Positions 16,266-23,475 of a stretch of DNA of 39,521 nt are shown here, piece by piece. The DNA comes from Candidatus Binataceae bacterium (GTDB lineage Bacteria > Desulfobacterota > Binatia > Binatales > Binataceae). The position numbers and the translations under genes were made by a program. Under the pieces are notes generated by a model. The model did no database searches and had not been told where the DNA came from. It saw only the letters and a list, made by a program, of their open reading frames with translations. Location: the NCBI GenBank assembly GCA_024281015.1, contig JAMXLL010000339.1, positions 1 to 39,521 on the forward strand, in the 5' to 3' direction. Position 1 is the stretch's first letter; every line of letters starts with the position of its first letter.

Positions 16266-17627
16266 ATGGTCGAAAGCAGGCTTTCATTAAAAGCTGGCAT
16301 GCGCTTCTCTACCCTGGCTGTCGCGATCACTGGCGACCAGGCGCCGGAATGGATCGAACTGATTCCGGCGGGCAGGTTTTCTGCGATTGACGGGCGCGGT
16401 CCCTTCGAAAATTCCGATCCCGATCAAATCGTTACGGCGAGCGTCGCTCGTATGCCACAAGCCGGCCTGGTCCTCGATTACGACCATAGCACCGACCTCG
16501 CTGCACCCCGAGGACGTCCGGCGCCGGCCGCCGGCTGGATCAAGGAGCTGAAGGTTGAACGCGGCGCCATTTTCGCGCGCATCGAATGGACCGCCGATGC
16601 GGCCGAAGCGGTTAAAAGCAAGAAATGGCGTTACGTGTCGCCGGTGTTTGAACACGATAAGAACGGCGCTGTCCGACGCATCTTGCGCGCAGCACTGACT
16701 AATAATCCAGCTCTTACAGAATTGCCCGCTATTGCGGCGGCCAGGATTCCAGTGATGCCGAGAAAGCAACTTTCCGAAATTCTCTCCGGTCTAGAAGCCA
16801 TCAGCCCGAGTGCAACACATTCGCAGCTCCACGCCGCCGCAAAAATGCTGATGGGCGACGATTATGTCGGCGACGATGGCGACGACGAGGGCGAAGGTGG
16901 CGCTCCAGAGCAGGCCGGAGCTCTAAAAGATTGGGCCCGCGAGAAAGAAAAAGAGCATCACATGGAAGATGCCCAGGCGATGGCCAAGCGCCACGAAGAG
17001 GAACTGGACCGCTGTTCGAGCGAAGAGGAAAAAGCCGAGTGCTCCAAGCGACACATGGCCGAGACTAGCGAAGCGCGTCTGCGCGCGCAGCGAGCAAAGG
17101 AGTCTGCGACGTGCGCACAGCGGAGCGAAGCGGAGCAATTAAAAACAGGTGCCCAAAAGATGACTGCCAAGGAAATCGCAGAGCTGGTTAACAAGCAGAT
17201 AGCGACCCATCCGGACTTCGTCGCAGCCCAGAAGAAGATCAACGAGATGGAGCTGAATCGGGCCAAACTCGCCGCTACTAACACTGTCGATAGCGCGATT
17301 CGGGCCGGCCGGTTGATTCCAGCTCAGCGCGAATGGGCGATTGAGTATTGCACCGCCGATGCCGAAGGCTTCCAGAAATTCATCGGCGCTCAGCCTAAGA
17401 TTCTGCAGCAAGGCAGCGACGGCACCTTTACCGGCCGTATCGGCGATGCTCCCCAGGGCGCGTCAATCTTCAGCGAGAAGCAGATCGAGATATTCACCAA
17501 TCTGGGACTCGAATCGAAAGAGCAATTAGAGAAATGCGCAGCGGTGCAGCAGAAATGGAATCTGCAGTTCCCCCGCCCGCGCCTGATACTTGACGACAGC
17601 AACTCGGGTGCCCCAGTCGAAAAATAA
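16266..17627 (+). CDS. Mu gpI-like capsid maturation protease with scaffold domain
   Basis: This protein of 453 residues resembles the Mu I protease/scaffold. I use ATG 16266 (AGGA upstream, just before the conserved domain); the frame reaches GTG 16176 without a ribosome site. The protease part (about 10-160) shows EWIELIPAG, the VLDYDHS histidine, YVSPVF serine and the LTNNPALTELPAI strand. The C-terminal half is an acidic and then charged helical scaffold region ending in the LAATNTVDSAIRAGRL segment. Such proteins guide capsid assembly and then cleave the scaffold. A chromosomal repeat (17065-17141) lies in frame within the charged linker. No terminase, portal or gpF gene precedes it. Confidence 0.85.
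   Translation: MVESRLSLKAGMRFSTLAVAITGDQAPEWIELIPAGRFSAIDGRGPFENSDPDQIVTASVARMPQAGLVLDYDHSTDLAAPRGRPAPAAGWIKELKVERGAIFARIEWTADAAEAVKSKKWRYVSPVFEHDKNGAVRRILRAALTNNPALTELPAIAAARIPVMPRKQLSEILSGLEAISPSATHSQLHAAAKMLMGDDYVGDDGDDEGEGGAPEQAGALKDWAREKEKEHHMEDAQAMAKRHEEELDRCSSEEEKAECSKRHMAETSEARLRAQRAKESATCAQRSEAEQLKTGAQKMTAKEIAELVNKQIATHPDFVAAQKKINEMELNRAKLAATNTVDSAIRAGRLIPAQREWAIEYCTADAEGFQKFIGAQPKILQQGSDGTFTGRIGDAPQGASIFSEKQIEIFTNLGLESKEQLEKCAAVQQKWNLQFPRPRLILDDSNSGAPVEK
17065..17141 (+). repeat. Repeat A, in-frame copy inside the protease/scaffold gene
   Basis: From ACTAGCGAAGCGCG through AGCAAAGGAGTCTGCGACG to GCACAGCGG...GGAGCAATT, this piece aligns almost base for base with the intergenic copy at 32945-33023. 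It is translated as part of the linker (peptide core RAKESATCAQRSEAEQ). It introduces no stop, and the frame continues with conserved sequence on both sides. Confidence 0.75.
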
Positions 17628-17629
17628 GA

Positions 17630-17654
17630 CACAGGCTGAAAGCCTGTGCCACTT
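17630..17654 (+). repeat. Repeat B hairpin (CACAGGCT-AAGCCTGTG)
   Basis: A short palindromic element, CACAGGCTGAAAGCCTGTG followed by CCACTT, lies three bases after the protease stop codon. It can fold into a stable hairpin and may end or protect the mRNA. The same unit recurs at 18490, 21084, 22012, 25719, 32618, 33208, 37982, 38471 and 38507. Confidence 0.75.
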
Positions 17655-17726
17655 AAAAGATGCATAACAAAGCAACGCAGAGCCGCGACAACGGAGCGGC
17701 GCCACATGCTGGGACGGTGAAAAAGA

Positions 17727-18479
17727 ATGGCGGCACTTTCTGCCTCTCGTAATACCCCCGAATGGTCGGGGGTAGCCACGCGCTATCACTACGGCCTGAT
17801 TCCGGTCGAAGCCTCCACGTCGCTTTACGTCGGCTCGATGGTGGCCATCAATAACAACGGCCGCGCCGTACCGGCGCAATCGCGTGCCGCCGGCGCGACC
17901 CTAAGCAAGCTCAATGTGCTCGGCATCTGCGAATACATTTATGCCGGCGGGATTCTGCCGCCGGGTATCGACGCGCTCAACCAGACCGGCAACGGGACTC
18001 TCTATCCGGGAGCGACCGCGACCCTCGGTACGGCTGGCGCGATCTCGGTGGGAGTGGTGGCCGGATGCTTCGGCATGGACGTCGACAGCACCGTGACCGC
18101 GGCTAATGTCGGCGAGATGTGTTTCGCTATCGACGACCATACGGTGGGAATGGGCACGTTGGTGGCCAATACCACGAGCATCACAGTCCCCGGCTCGGGC
18201 ATTCTGATTAACGTGCTCCAGCCTGACATCGTGCCTGGGACCTTCGACGCTTACAGCGCGACCGGCGCCGGCGGCACCCATTACCTGGAAGGGACCGACT
18301 TCGCAGTTGACTACCAGGCAGGCTTGTTTATCGCCCTGTCAGGCGGTGCGATTTCGGCTGGCGGCACTGTGTACGTCACTTACCGCCGCGCCGCGGCCAA
18401 GGTTGTAGCAGGTGAGATCGTCGCGATGGACGGCGGCATCGCCTACGTCAACTTCTGGCGAGACAGCCCAACACTGTAG
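17727..18479 (+). CDS. Putative head decoration-like protein
   Basis: This 250-residue protein starts at ATG 17727 (GACGGTGAAAAAG upstream), between the protease and the capsid gene, where Mu-like and other phages place small head proteins. The N-terminal two thirds are Gly/Ala/Val-rich beta sequence resembling decoration proteins in composition. Residues about 170-225 contain a beta module (HYLEGTDFAVDYQAG ... GGTVYVTYRR) that recurs in the gp37-like protein and in the tail sheath of this element. Capsid binding is inferred from position and composition. Confidence 0.6.
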   Translation: MAALSASRNTPEWSGVATRYHYGLIPVEASTSLYVGSMVAINNNGRAVPAQSRAAGATLSKLNVLGICEYIYAGGILPPGIDALNQTGNGTLYPGATATLGTAGAISVGVVAGCFGMDVDSTVTAANVGEMCFAIDDHTVGMGTLVANTTSITVPGSGILINVLQPDIVPGTFDAYSATGAGGTHYLEGTDFAVDYQAGLFIALSGGAISAGGTVYVTYRRAAAKVVAGEIVAMDGGIAYVNFWRDSPTL

Positions 18480-18489
18480 TCACTGAGGT

Positions 18490-18680
18490 GTGGCACAGGC
18501 TTCCAGCCTGTGAATGCACAGCGGAGCGTAAGCGAAGCGATTAAGAAGAAACACTAGGCGGAACGAAGTGAAGCCGAGCAAAGGAGTCTGCCATCAGGTG
18601 AGCGCAGCGAACCGAGTGAAGGAGTCTGCGACGAACGTTCACAATCTGGTGCGCACAGCGGAGCGCAAGCGAAGCGACTA
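18490..18680 (+). repeat. Repeat B (inverted) followed by compound repeat A
   Basis: GTGGCACAGGCTTCCAGCCTGTG (18490-18512) is repeat B in the opposite orientation. From 18516 a repeat-A end unit (GCACAGCGGAGCGTAAGCG), then from 18552 a complete long-form repeat A with two AAGGAGTCTGC cores and the end GCGCACAGCGG ... GCGACT. The composite fills nearly the whole gap and stops six bases before the next ATG. Confidence 0.75.
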
Positions 18681-18685
18681 ACGGA

Positions 18686-18913
18686 ATGAACGACCCGCGC
18701 TTCATAATCTCAATAGCCGTAATCATTCTAGCCGCAGTTTACGACGGGCTCGTGACTTTTCTGCATCCGACTGCGGATCCGAATCTTGTCGGTACGATCC
18801 TCGGCGTGCTGAACACTGGAGGGTTCGCTGTCGCAGTGCAGTTTTGGATCGGTTCGAGCCTGGGCAGCAAGACAAAGGACGAGACGATAGCGCATTTGTC
18901 GAGCAAATCGTAG
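18686..18913 (+). CDS. Small two-helix membrane protein
   Basis: This 75-residue protein starts at ATG 18686. It has a hydrophobic segment at about 6-25 (FIISIAVIILAAVYDGL), a short loop, a second at about 35-55 (VGTILGVLNTGGFAVAVQFW), then a charged tail (GSKTKDETIAHLSSKS). The two-helix hairpin and charged end are holin-like, but its place among head genes is unusual for a holin and another candidate lies at 22939. I call it only a phage membrane protein. Confidence 0.6.
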   Translation: MNDPRFIISIAVIILAAVYDGLVTFLHPTADPNLVGTILGVLNTGGFAVAVQFWIGSSLGSKTKDETIAHLSSKS

Positions 18914-18919
18914 GTGGCA

Positions 18920-19000
18920 AACACGAGGCGAACGAGTCTGCGAACCTGTCCTGAGCGCAGTTGAACATGATGTGCCAAGCGAAGCGTCAGCGGAGCGATT
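18920..19000 (+). repeat. Repeat A, degenerate copy
   Basis: AACACGAGGCGAACGAGTCTGCGA, then a diverged middle (CCTGAGCGCAG) and the end CCAAGCGAAGCG-CAGCGGAGCGATT. It is shorter and more decayed than the other copies and ends eight bases before the capsid gene start. Confidence 0.55.
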
Positions 19001-19008
19001 AAGAAAAG

Positions 19009-20022
19009 ATGGAAATTTCCGCAAATAATCTGACTACCCTTTTTACCGGGTTCGACACAATTTTCCAGAAAGGTTTTGAGGCGGCGCCCTCCTACTACGA
19101 CAAGCTTTGCAGCATCGTGCCGTCCTCGACCGGCCAGACAATCTATCCCTGGCTCGGCCGCACCACCGGCTTTCGTGAATGGGTTGGCGACCGCGTGCTG
19201 CAGGCGCTCGAAGCCCACGCCTACACCATCGTGAATAAGACATTCGAAGATACGGTTGGCATCGAGCGCGAACGCATCGAGGACGACCAGTACGGCGTGT
19301 ACACGCCGGTCATCGAGCAGCTCGGCTGGGATGCTAAAACTCATCCGGACCAGCTTATCTTCGGCATGATGAAGGCGGCGGTGAACGGCTCGCCGGTGAC
19401 TATCGGCAAGATTACGATTCCGGTGCCGACTTGCTACGACGGCAATAATCTTTACTACGCTTCGCATCCGATGGGCGGTCCGCAGGGTGAAAGCTCGGCG
19501 GCCAACGCGACCACCTTTTCGAACATTAACACCAGCGGTAGCGGCTCTTATTGGTTTCTGGTCGATGCGGCACGGCCGATCAAGCCCTTCATCTTCCAGA
19601 AGCGGCGCGAGTACGCAGTCACCCGCATGAACACTGCGACCGATGAAGCGGTATTCTCGCAGCGGTTGTTCCGCTATGGCGTCGATGTGCGCTGCAATGC
19701 CGGCGTCGGGCTTTGGCAGCTGACCTACGCTTCCAACACAGACCTTTCCAACCCCGCCAACTACGCCTCGGCAGTAGCCGCCTTGCGCAGTATCAAGAGT
19801 GATGCTGGCGTGCCCTTCGGAGCGTGGAACGGTCCTCCGACGACACGCTTTCTCGTGGTTCCCCCCAGCCTCGAAGAAGTCGCACGACAGCTCCTGCACG
19901 GGACCTTCGGCGCAGGTGGCGGAGCCTATTACGCAGCGGGCGGAACTACTCCGGCAGCGATTCCGGCAGCCAATATCTATCTGAACGACGCGACGCTGAT
20001 AGTCAGCGAGTGGCTGGCTTAA
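19009..20022 (+). CDS. Major capsid protein, Mu gpT-like
   Basis: This 337-residue protein starts at ATG 19009 (AAGAAAAG upstream, contributed by the end of the repeat). It shows the Mu-like gpT pattern: LTTLFTGFDTIFQKGFE near the N-terminus, YYDKLCSIVPSSTGQTIYPWL, FREWVGDR, and YTIVNKTFEDTVGIERERIEDDQYGVY. Mu gpT is about 305 residues, so it is slightly long. It forms the HK97-fold shell after cleavage or assembly with the gpI product encoded upstream. The frame is intact and the fold-defining segments are conserved, which argues for function being retained. Confidence 0.9.
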   Translation: MEISANNLTTLFTGFDTIFQKGFEAAPSYYDKLCSIVPSSTGQTIYPWLGRTTGFREWVGDRVLQALEAHAYTIVNKTFEDTVGIERERIEDDQYGVYTPVIEQLGWDAKTHPDQLIFGMMKAAVNGSPVTIGKITIPVPTCYDGNNLYYASHPMGGPQGESSAANATTFSNINTSGSGSYWFLVDAARPIKPFIFQKRREYAVTRMNTATDEAVFSQRLFRYGVDVRCNAGVGLWQLTYASNTDLSNPANYASAVAALRSIKSDAGVPFGAWNGPPTTRFLVVPPSLEEVARQLLHGTFGAGGGAYYAAGGTTPAAIPAANIYLNDATLIVSEWLA

Positions 20023-20091
20023 TTTGTCACCGACTCGGCCGCGCCGTTGGCGCGGAATGGTCGATGACAAGCGGATTTGACGGTGAAATAA

Positions 20092-20553
20092 ATGACCTAC
20101 GCCGCACCTTCGGATATGATCGCCCGCTACGCGACCCGTGACCTGGTCCAGCTCGTTAACGAGGACCCGAACGCGCAGGACGTCGATCAAAACGCACTGC
20201 AGACTTTTCTGAACGATGCATCGAACGAGATCGATGCCTATCTCGAATCGCGCTTTGACCTGCCGCTCTCCGACCCACCAAGCATTCTCGTGCGGCTCTG
20301 TTGCGAGCTGGCGATGTACCATCTCCATAATTTGCGGCCGATTCATGACGGAGCCTGGATCAAGAACATCTACGAGAAAAACATCAAATTTCTCGAAGCG
20401 GTGCGTGATCGAAACGTAACGCTGGGGCTTGCTGCGGACGGCCAGGAACCTGCCGACCCGGCCAATCCGGGGGTGGTGCAGGTGGACGCCGGCGGCGGCA
20501 CGACGATACTGCCGGCGCGGATTTTCTCGCGCGGGTCGCTAATAGGATTTTGA
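20092..20553 (+). CDS. DUF1320 (Mu gp36-like) head-tail joining protein
   Basis: This 153-residue protein starts at ATG 20092 (GGTGAAATAA upstream). It matches the DUF1320 family: opening TYAAPSDMIARY, a helical middle with DASNEIDAYLESRFDLPL and the CCELAMYHLH helix, and the terminal RIFSRGSLIGF that ends so many members. In Mu this protein follows the capsid gene and belongs to the connector/completion set. A complete repeat A begins directly at the base after its stop codon. Confidence 0.88.
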   Translation: MTYAAPSDMIARYATRDLVQLVNEDPNAQDVDQNALQTFLNDASNEIDAYLESRFDLPLSDPPSILVRLCCELAMYHLHNLRPIHDGAWIKNIYEKNIKFLEAVRDRNVTLGLAADGQEPADPANPGVVQVDAGGGTTILPARIFSRGSLIGF

Positions 20554-20628
20554 CACTAGGCGGAGCGCAGCGGAGCCGAGCAAAGGAGTCTGCGACGTGC
20601 GTACAGCGGAGCGTAAGCGGAGCGACTT
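20554..20628 (+). repeat. Repeat A, short form
   Basis: CACTAGGCGGAGCGCAGCGG ... GAGCAAAGGAGTCTGCGACG ... ACAGCGGAGCGTAAGCGG, ending GCGACTT. It starts immediately after the DUF1320 stop and ends ten bases before the next ATG. Confidence 0.8.
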
Positions 20629-20638
20629 GAAATCTGAG

Positions 20639-20938
20639 ATGCAGCACGGAGACCCAATTTTGTCGGGTGCGATAATTCTCGAGTTGATGCAACAAGAAAT
20701 TCCCGCGGCGGTCGCTACGGAGAACGTCGAAAAGCGGCCGAGCTGCGGATACTCAGTGAAGAATCCCGCTCCGGAAGCACGCGGTGGGACCATCCCGTGT
20801 GGCAGCCAGCAGGACCTATACAGCGTCAAAGGCACAGGTACTCATGGCTGGCTGCGAGAAACACCAGTCTGCGGGAAGCACATCAACGATGCCTGGAAGA
20901 ATTGGAAGGTCGAGTCCGCAGAGCGGATGAAGCCGTGA
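20639..20938 (+). CDS. Hypothetical protein in the head-tail junction
   Basis: This protein has 99 residues if it starts at ATG 20639. The frame can be extended to GTG 20597, but those 14 codons come entirely from repeat A. Sequence: an amphipathic start (ILSGAIILELMQQEIPAAV), then a polar, Gly- and Cys-containing region (CGYSVKN, GTIPCGSQ, ETPVCGKH). It lies between gp36-like and gp37-like genes. No family recognised. A repeat-A copy begins immediately after its stop codon. Confidence 0.55.
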   Translation: MQHGDPILSGAIILELMQQEIPAAVATENVEKRPSCGYSVKNPAPEARGGTIPCGSQQDLYSVKGTGTHGWLRETPVCGKHINDAWKNWKVESAERMKP

Positions 20939-21106
20939 CACTAGCGGAGCGCGTCCGCGCGCGTAGCGAGCAAAGGAGTCTGCCATCAGGTGAGCGCAGC
21001 GAACCGAGTGAAGGAGTCTGCGACGAACGTTCACAATCTGGTGCGCACAGCGGAGCGTAAGCGAAGCGACTAAGAAAAGACACCACAGGCTAAAGCCTGT
21101 GCCACT
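20939..21106 (+). repeat. Repeat A, long form, then repeat B
   Basis: Long-form repeat A from CACTAGCGGAGCGCG (20939) to GCGAAGCGAC (21070), with the two tandem AAGGAGTCTGC cores, followed by repeat B (21084-21106, CACAGGCTAAAGCCTGTG). The middle part (AGGTGAGCGCAGCGAACCG...) is nearly identical to the copy at 18552. Confidence 0.8.
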
Positions 21107-21117
21107 AAAGACGAACA

Positions 21118-21993
21118 ATGAGTGGAGCGCCGATAGTTCTCGATACGCCGTGGCAGGGGCAAAACTTCGCCCCGTCCACGCCGATCGATATCACGACAAT
21201 CGAGGCTGCGATTGTAGCACAGCTCCGGGGCTTTCTCTCCTATGCGCTGGGCAATCAGATGGTCGAGGTGAATCACTTTCCGGACAAGCCCGAAGCCTAC
21301 GAGATGCGCCATCGCATCGGCTCCTGCCTGATTATCTTTGCCGGCAGCGATTACGGCGAGATTCGCGACATCGGCCACGTCGTCCAGGAACGAACGCTTG
21401 AGTTCGAAGTGGCGCTGCGCATCCGTGATTTGGGGTGGGCTCTCGGCGGCCCTCCTTCCGGTAATTCGCCGGGTGCTTACCAGCTAATTGAAGCCGTGCG
21501 GATGGCGCTGCTGGGTTTTCAGCCGAACACCGGGTGCACGCCGATGAAGGCCGTGCGCGAGCGCTTCATCGATCGTGATCGCCAAGGCGGAGTCTGGGTC
21601 TATTCGATTTGGCTCAGCACGCGCACCGTGGTGGTCGAGAATTACAGCCCGCCGAGTTGGCCGCTGTTTACCGAAGGCACGGCGATGGAAGCGGGCGGCC
21701 AGACGGCGCTGCAGGTGCAGATAGCTCTGCTGAACTTCGGTTCTCCGTTCAATCCCGTCGACACTATCGACCTGCCGGGGAATCTCTCGGCCGTAATCGT
21801 CAAGAGTGCAAATCTGGCGACGACTTATGCCCAGGGGACGGATTACTCGCTCGATACTGTGAATGGAATTATCACCCGGATTGCCACCGGCGGCATTGCT
21901 CCAGGAGCGACGGTGGCAGTGAGCTATGCGTATTCGGATGTGGTGACGGCGCTGGCGAGCGGCGGCACAGTGCCATTTGCACCGAACAATTAA
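21118..21993 (+). CDS. Mu gp37-like (DUF1834) protein with C-terminal beta module
   Basis: This 291-residue protein starts at ATG 21118. Residues 1-180 fit the gp37/DUF1834 pattern of Mu-like phages (IEAAIVAQLRGFL, a RTLEFEVALRIRDLG strand, QLIEAVRMALLGF helix, YSIWLSTRTVVVENY), which acts at the tail completion/terminator position. The extra C-terminal third (about 200-291) is not part of the usual family and contains the beta module TYAQGTDYSLDTVNG ... GATVAVSYAYS, shared with the decoration-like protein and the sheath. Confidence 0.7.
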   Translation: MSGAPIVLDTPWQGQNFAPSTPIDITTIEAAIVAQLRGFLSYALGNQMVEVNHFPDKPEAYEMRHRIGSCLIIFAGSDYGEIRDIGHVVQERTLEFEVALRIRDLGWALGGPPSGNSPGAYQLIEAVRMALLGFQPNTGCTPMKAVRERFIDRDRQGGVWVYSIWLSTRTVVVENYSPPSWPLFTEGTAMEAGGQTALQVQIALLNFGSPFNPVDTIDLPGNLSAVIVKSANLATTYAQGTDYSLDTVNGIITRIATGGIAPGATVAVSYAYSDVVTALASGGTVPFAPNN

Positions 21994-22011
21994 AACTAGC
22001 CGAAATAAGAC

Positions 22012-22173
22012 CACAGACTGGAAGCCTGTGCCACTAAAACAGAACACTAGGCGCAGCGCAGCGAAGCCGAGCTAAGGAGTCTGCCATCAGGTGAGCGTAG
22101 CGAACCGAGCGAAGGAGTCTGCGACGAGCGTTCAGAAAGAACGTGCGCACAGTGAAGCGAAGCGGAGCGATTT
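22012..22173 (+). repeat. Repeat B then long-form repeat A
   Basis: Repeat B (CACAGACTGGAAGCCTGTG, 22012-22030, with CCACT) is followed nine bases later by repeat A from CACTAGGCGCAGCGC (22045) to AGCGATTT (22173), again with two AAGGAGTCTGC cores. The pair fills the gap between two genes, and the next ribosome site (TTTGGAG) overlaps the repeat end. Confidence 0.8.
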
Positions 22174-22176
22174 GGA

Positions 22177-22443
22177 GTGTTGTTGACGGATAGTATTGCA
22201 GAGACAGCCTGGCTGATTAGTCAATACGAGCATGTGCGCGCGCAAGCCGCCAGGCTTGGCAAGTTTTTGACTCGCAAGGAGTTCCTGGCAAAGCCCGGCT
22301 ACGCGATCGCAGTCGCCCCGCTGGCGATGTTGGCGATGCTCAAGGCTGAGATTCCCTTCGCCTCAATCGCAATCAATCACGCCGCGCAGCCACCGCTTCA
22401 TCAAAACGGAGCGCCGCTAATCATGAAGGTGGCGGGCCTATGA
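22177..22443 (+). CDS. Small hypothetical protein
   Basis: This protein has 88 residues from GTG 22177; TTG 22183 is a better start given TTTGGAG at 22171-22177. Polar helix first (ETAWLISQYEHVRAQAARLG), then a basic stretch and an Ala/Leu-rich segment (VAPLAMLAMLKAEIPFASIAI) that could touch a membrane. Its stop overlaps the next start (ATGA). Position before a lysis-like pair suggests a tail or lysis accessory; no family recognised. Confidence 0.55.
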   Translation: MLLTDSIAETAWLISQYEHVRAQAARLGKFLTRKEFLAKPGYAIAVAPLAMLAMLKAEIPFASIAINHAAQPPLHQNGAPLIMKVAGL

Positions 22444-22616
22444 TGATCGAGACGCAGTACGAAAAAGCGGTGAACAATCTGGAGCTGCGCCTCGCTGAGG
22501 CTTGCGCCACGGCGGCTGGCTATCAGCTGGCGCTCGAAGCGGCCAACAGCAGAATCGCTGTGCTTGAGAGGGAGCTAAAGGATGCCAGCAAGGCGAAGGA
22601 GCGCAAACGTGCCTGA
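22440..22616 (+). CDS. Small coiled-coil protein
   Basis: This 58-residue protein starts at ATG 22440, overlapping the previous stop by four bases (ATGATGA). It is almost all helix with heptad spacing (LELRLAEACATAAGYQLALE ... ELKDASKAKERKRA) and a basic end, like small phage spanin-like or scaffold-like helices. Its last codons contain the ribosome site (AAGGAG) of the next gene, so translation is coupled. Function unknown. Confidence 0.6.
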   Translation: MMIETQYEKAVNNLELRLAEACATAAGYQLALEAANSRIAVLERELKDASKAKERKRA

Positions 22617-22938
22617 CCAGCTCGACGAAGTAAAGGAGATAGCGGTGGCAGAAGGCACAATTTCAACACCACTGGTGACGGTGCTTTATTCGCTGCATCG
22701 CGCCGTCTATACACTGCCATCTTTAGGACTGGATATGTGGCTCAGCACAGCGGTCGAGCCGATTACAATATCGAAGCCAGGCGCGAGCAGTGTTACGACC
22801 GCAAATGAGTGTGGCTACCGTCACGCTTACCACAAGTGGCCAAGCATCGTTGCTGGCGATCAAGTGACACTGCCCGCTGACGATCCGATGGTGCTCGATT
22901 ACCAAGCTTACGCAGCAAGTCTGCAGGAGCAGATATAG
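22609..22938 (+). CDS. Hypothetical protein
   Basis: This protein has 109 residues from GTG 22609, chosen because AAGGAG lies seven bases upstream and the start overlaps the previous stop; the frame also opens at 22582. Acidic N-terminus (PDQLDEVKEIAVAEG), then beta-prone polar sequence without membrane segments. It sits in a tightly packed run of small genes and ends one base before the next ATG. Family not recognised. Confidence 0.55.
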   Translation: MPDQLDEVKEIAVAEGTISTPLVTVLYSLHRAVYTLPSLGLDMWLSTAVEPITISKPGASSVTTANECGYRHAYHKWPSIVAGDQVTLPADDPMVLDYQAYAASLQEQI

Positions 22939-23097
22939 ATGCTTTTTGAGACCTCGGGCGCTTTTCTCGCGTTGACGTGGATTGGCGGCCTCGCGCTCGG
23001 AGCCCTCGGCGTGGTGATAACGTTTGGCATTCAGAAGTGGTTTCGGCCCCGCAAGCTGGCGCGGGTGATACAGCTGCGATTTCCGGAGCGAGCATGA
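22939..23097 (+). CDS. Single-helix membrane protein, holin-like candidate
   Basis: This 52-residue protein starts at ATG 22939. A Gly/Leu/Val-rich helix at about 8-30 (FLALTWIGGLALGALGVVIT) is followed by a strongly basic tail (QKWFRPRKLARVIQLRFPER). The next gene, a lysozyme-like protein, starts inside its last codon (ATGA overlap). A small membrane protein with a charged tail directly before an endolysin is the usual holin arrangement, but one-helix holins are the minority, so this is inference. Confidence 0.55.
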   Translation: MLFETSGAFLALTWIGGLALGALGVVITFGIQKWFRPRKLARVIQLRFPERA

Positions 23098-23474
23098 TCG
23101 ACTACACCGCCGCCGGAGTCTATGCACACGAGGTTCGCGCCTTCGCGATCATCGAGAGCAATGAGAACGAGCATTCAACCGGCGCTGACGGCGGACGAGC
23201 GTTCGGACTTCTACAGATGCACCCGGCGACCTTCATTCGGTATTACCGGCCGGTCGCGAGCGTAGGCGACACTTGGACGCAAGCGCAGATCAAAGCGTGC
23301 GGTAGCTACTTGACTGGTTATAACTTCCGACTCGCAACGCAGGAGCAACGAGACTTAGTAGTACAGGGATGGCGGCTAGGCGAAGGAGCGGTTTTTTCAC
23401 AAGGGAAAAGAGATCCTGAATACCTGGCGCGCTGGCTCCAGGCCTACGACCGGATAAAAGGGGTGGTGAGCTAG
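23094..23474 (+). CDS. Lytic transglycosylase/lysozyme-like endolysin
   Basis: This protein has 126 residues from ATG 23094, which overlaps the preceding stop; an upstream frame opening at 22977 covers the membrane gene and is not used. It has the SLT-type signature: Glu21 in FAIIESNENEH as the likely catalytic acid and the GRAFGLLQMHPATF segment at 34-47, then helices (QAQIKACGSYL, GYNFRLATQEQRDLV). No signal peptide, so it would need a holin for access to peptidoglycan. A tail-lysozyme role is possible because the sheath gene follows directly. Confidence 0.7.
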   Translation: MIDYTAAGVYAHEVRAFAIIESNENEHSTGADGGRAFGLLQMHPATFIRYYRPVASVGDTWTQAQIKACGSYLTGYNFRLATQEQRDLVVQGWRLGEGAVFSQGKRDPEYLARWLQAYDRIKGVVS

Positions 23475-23475
23475 C

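Noticed and set aside
18739-20346. A 535-codon open frame on the minus strand
   Set aside because: It lies antisense to the capsid and gp36-like genes, is rich in Arg/His/Val from GC-biased codons, has no ribosome site and resembles no family. It is a shadow of real genes.
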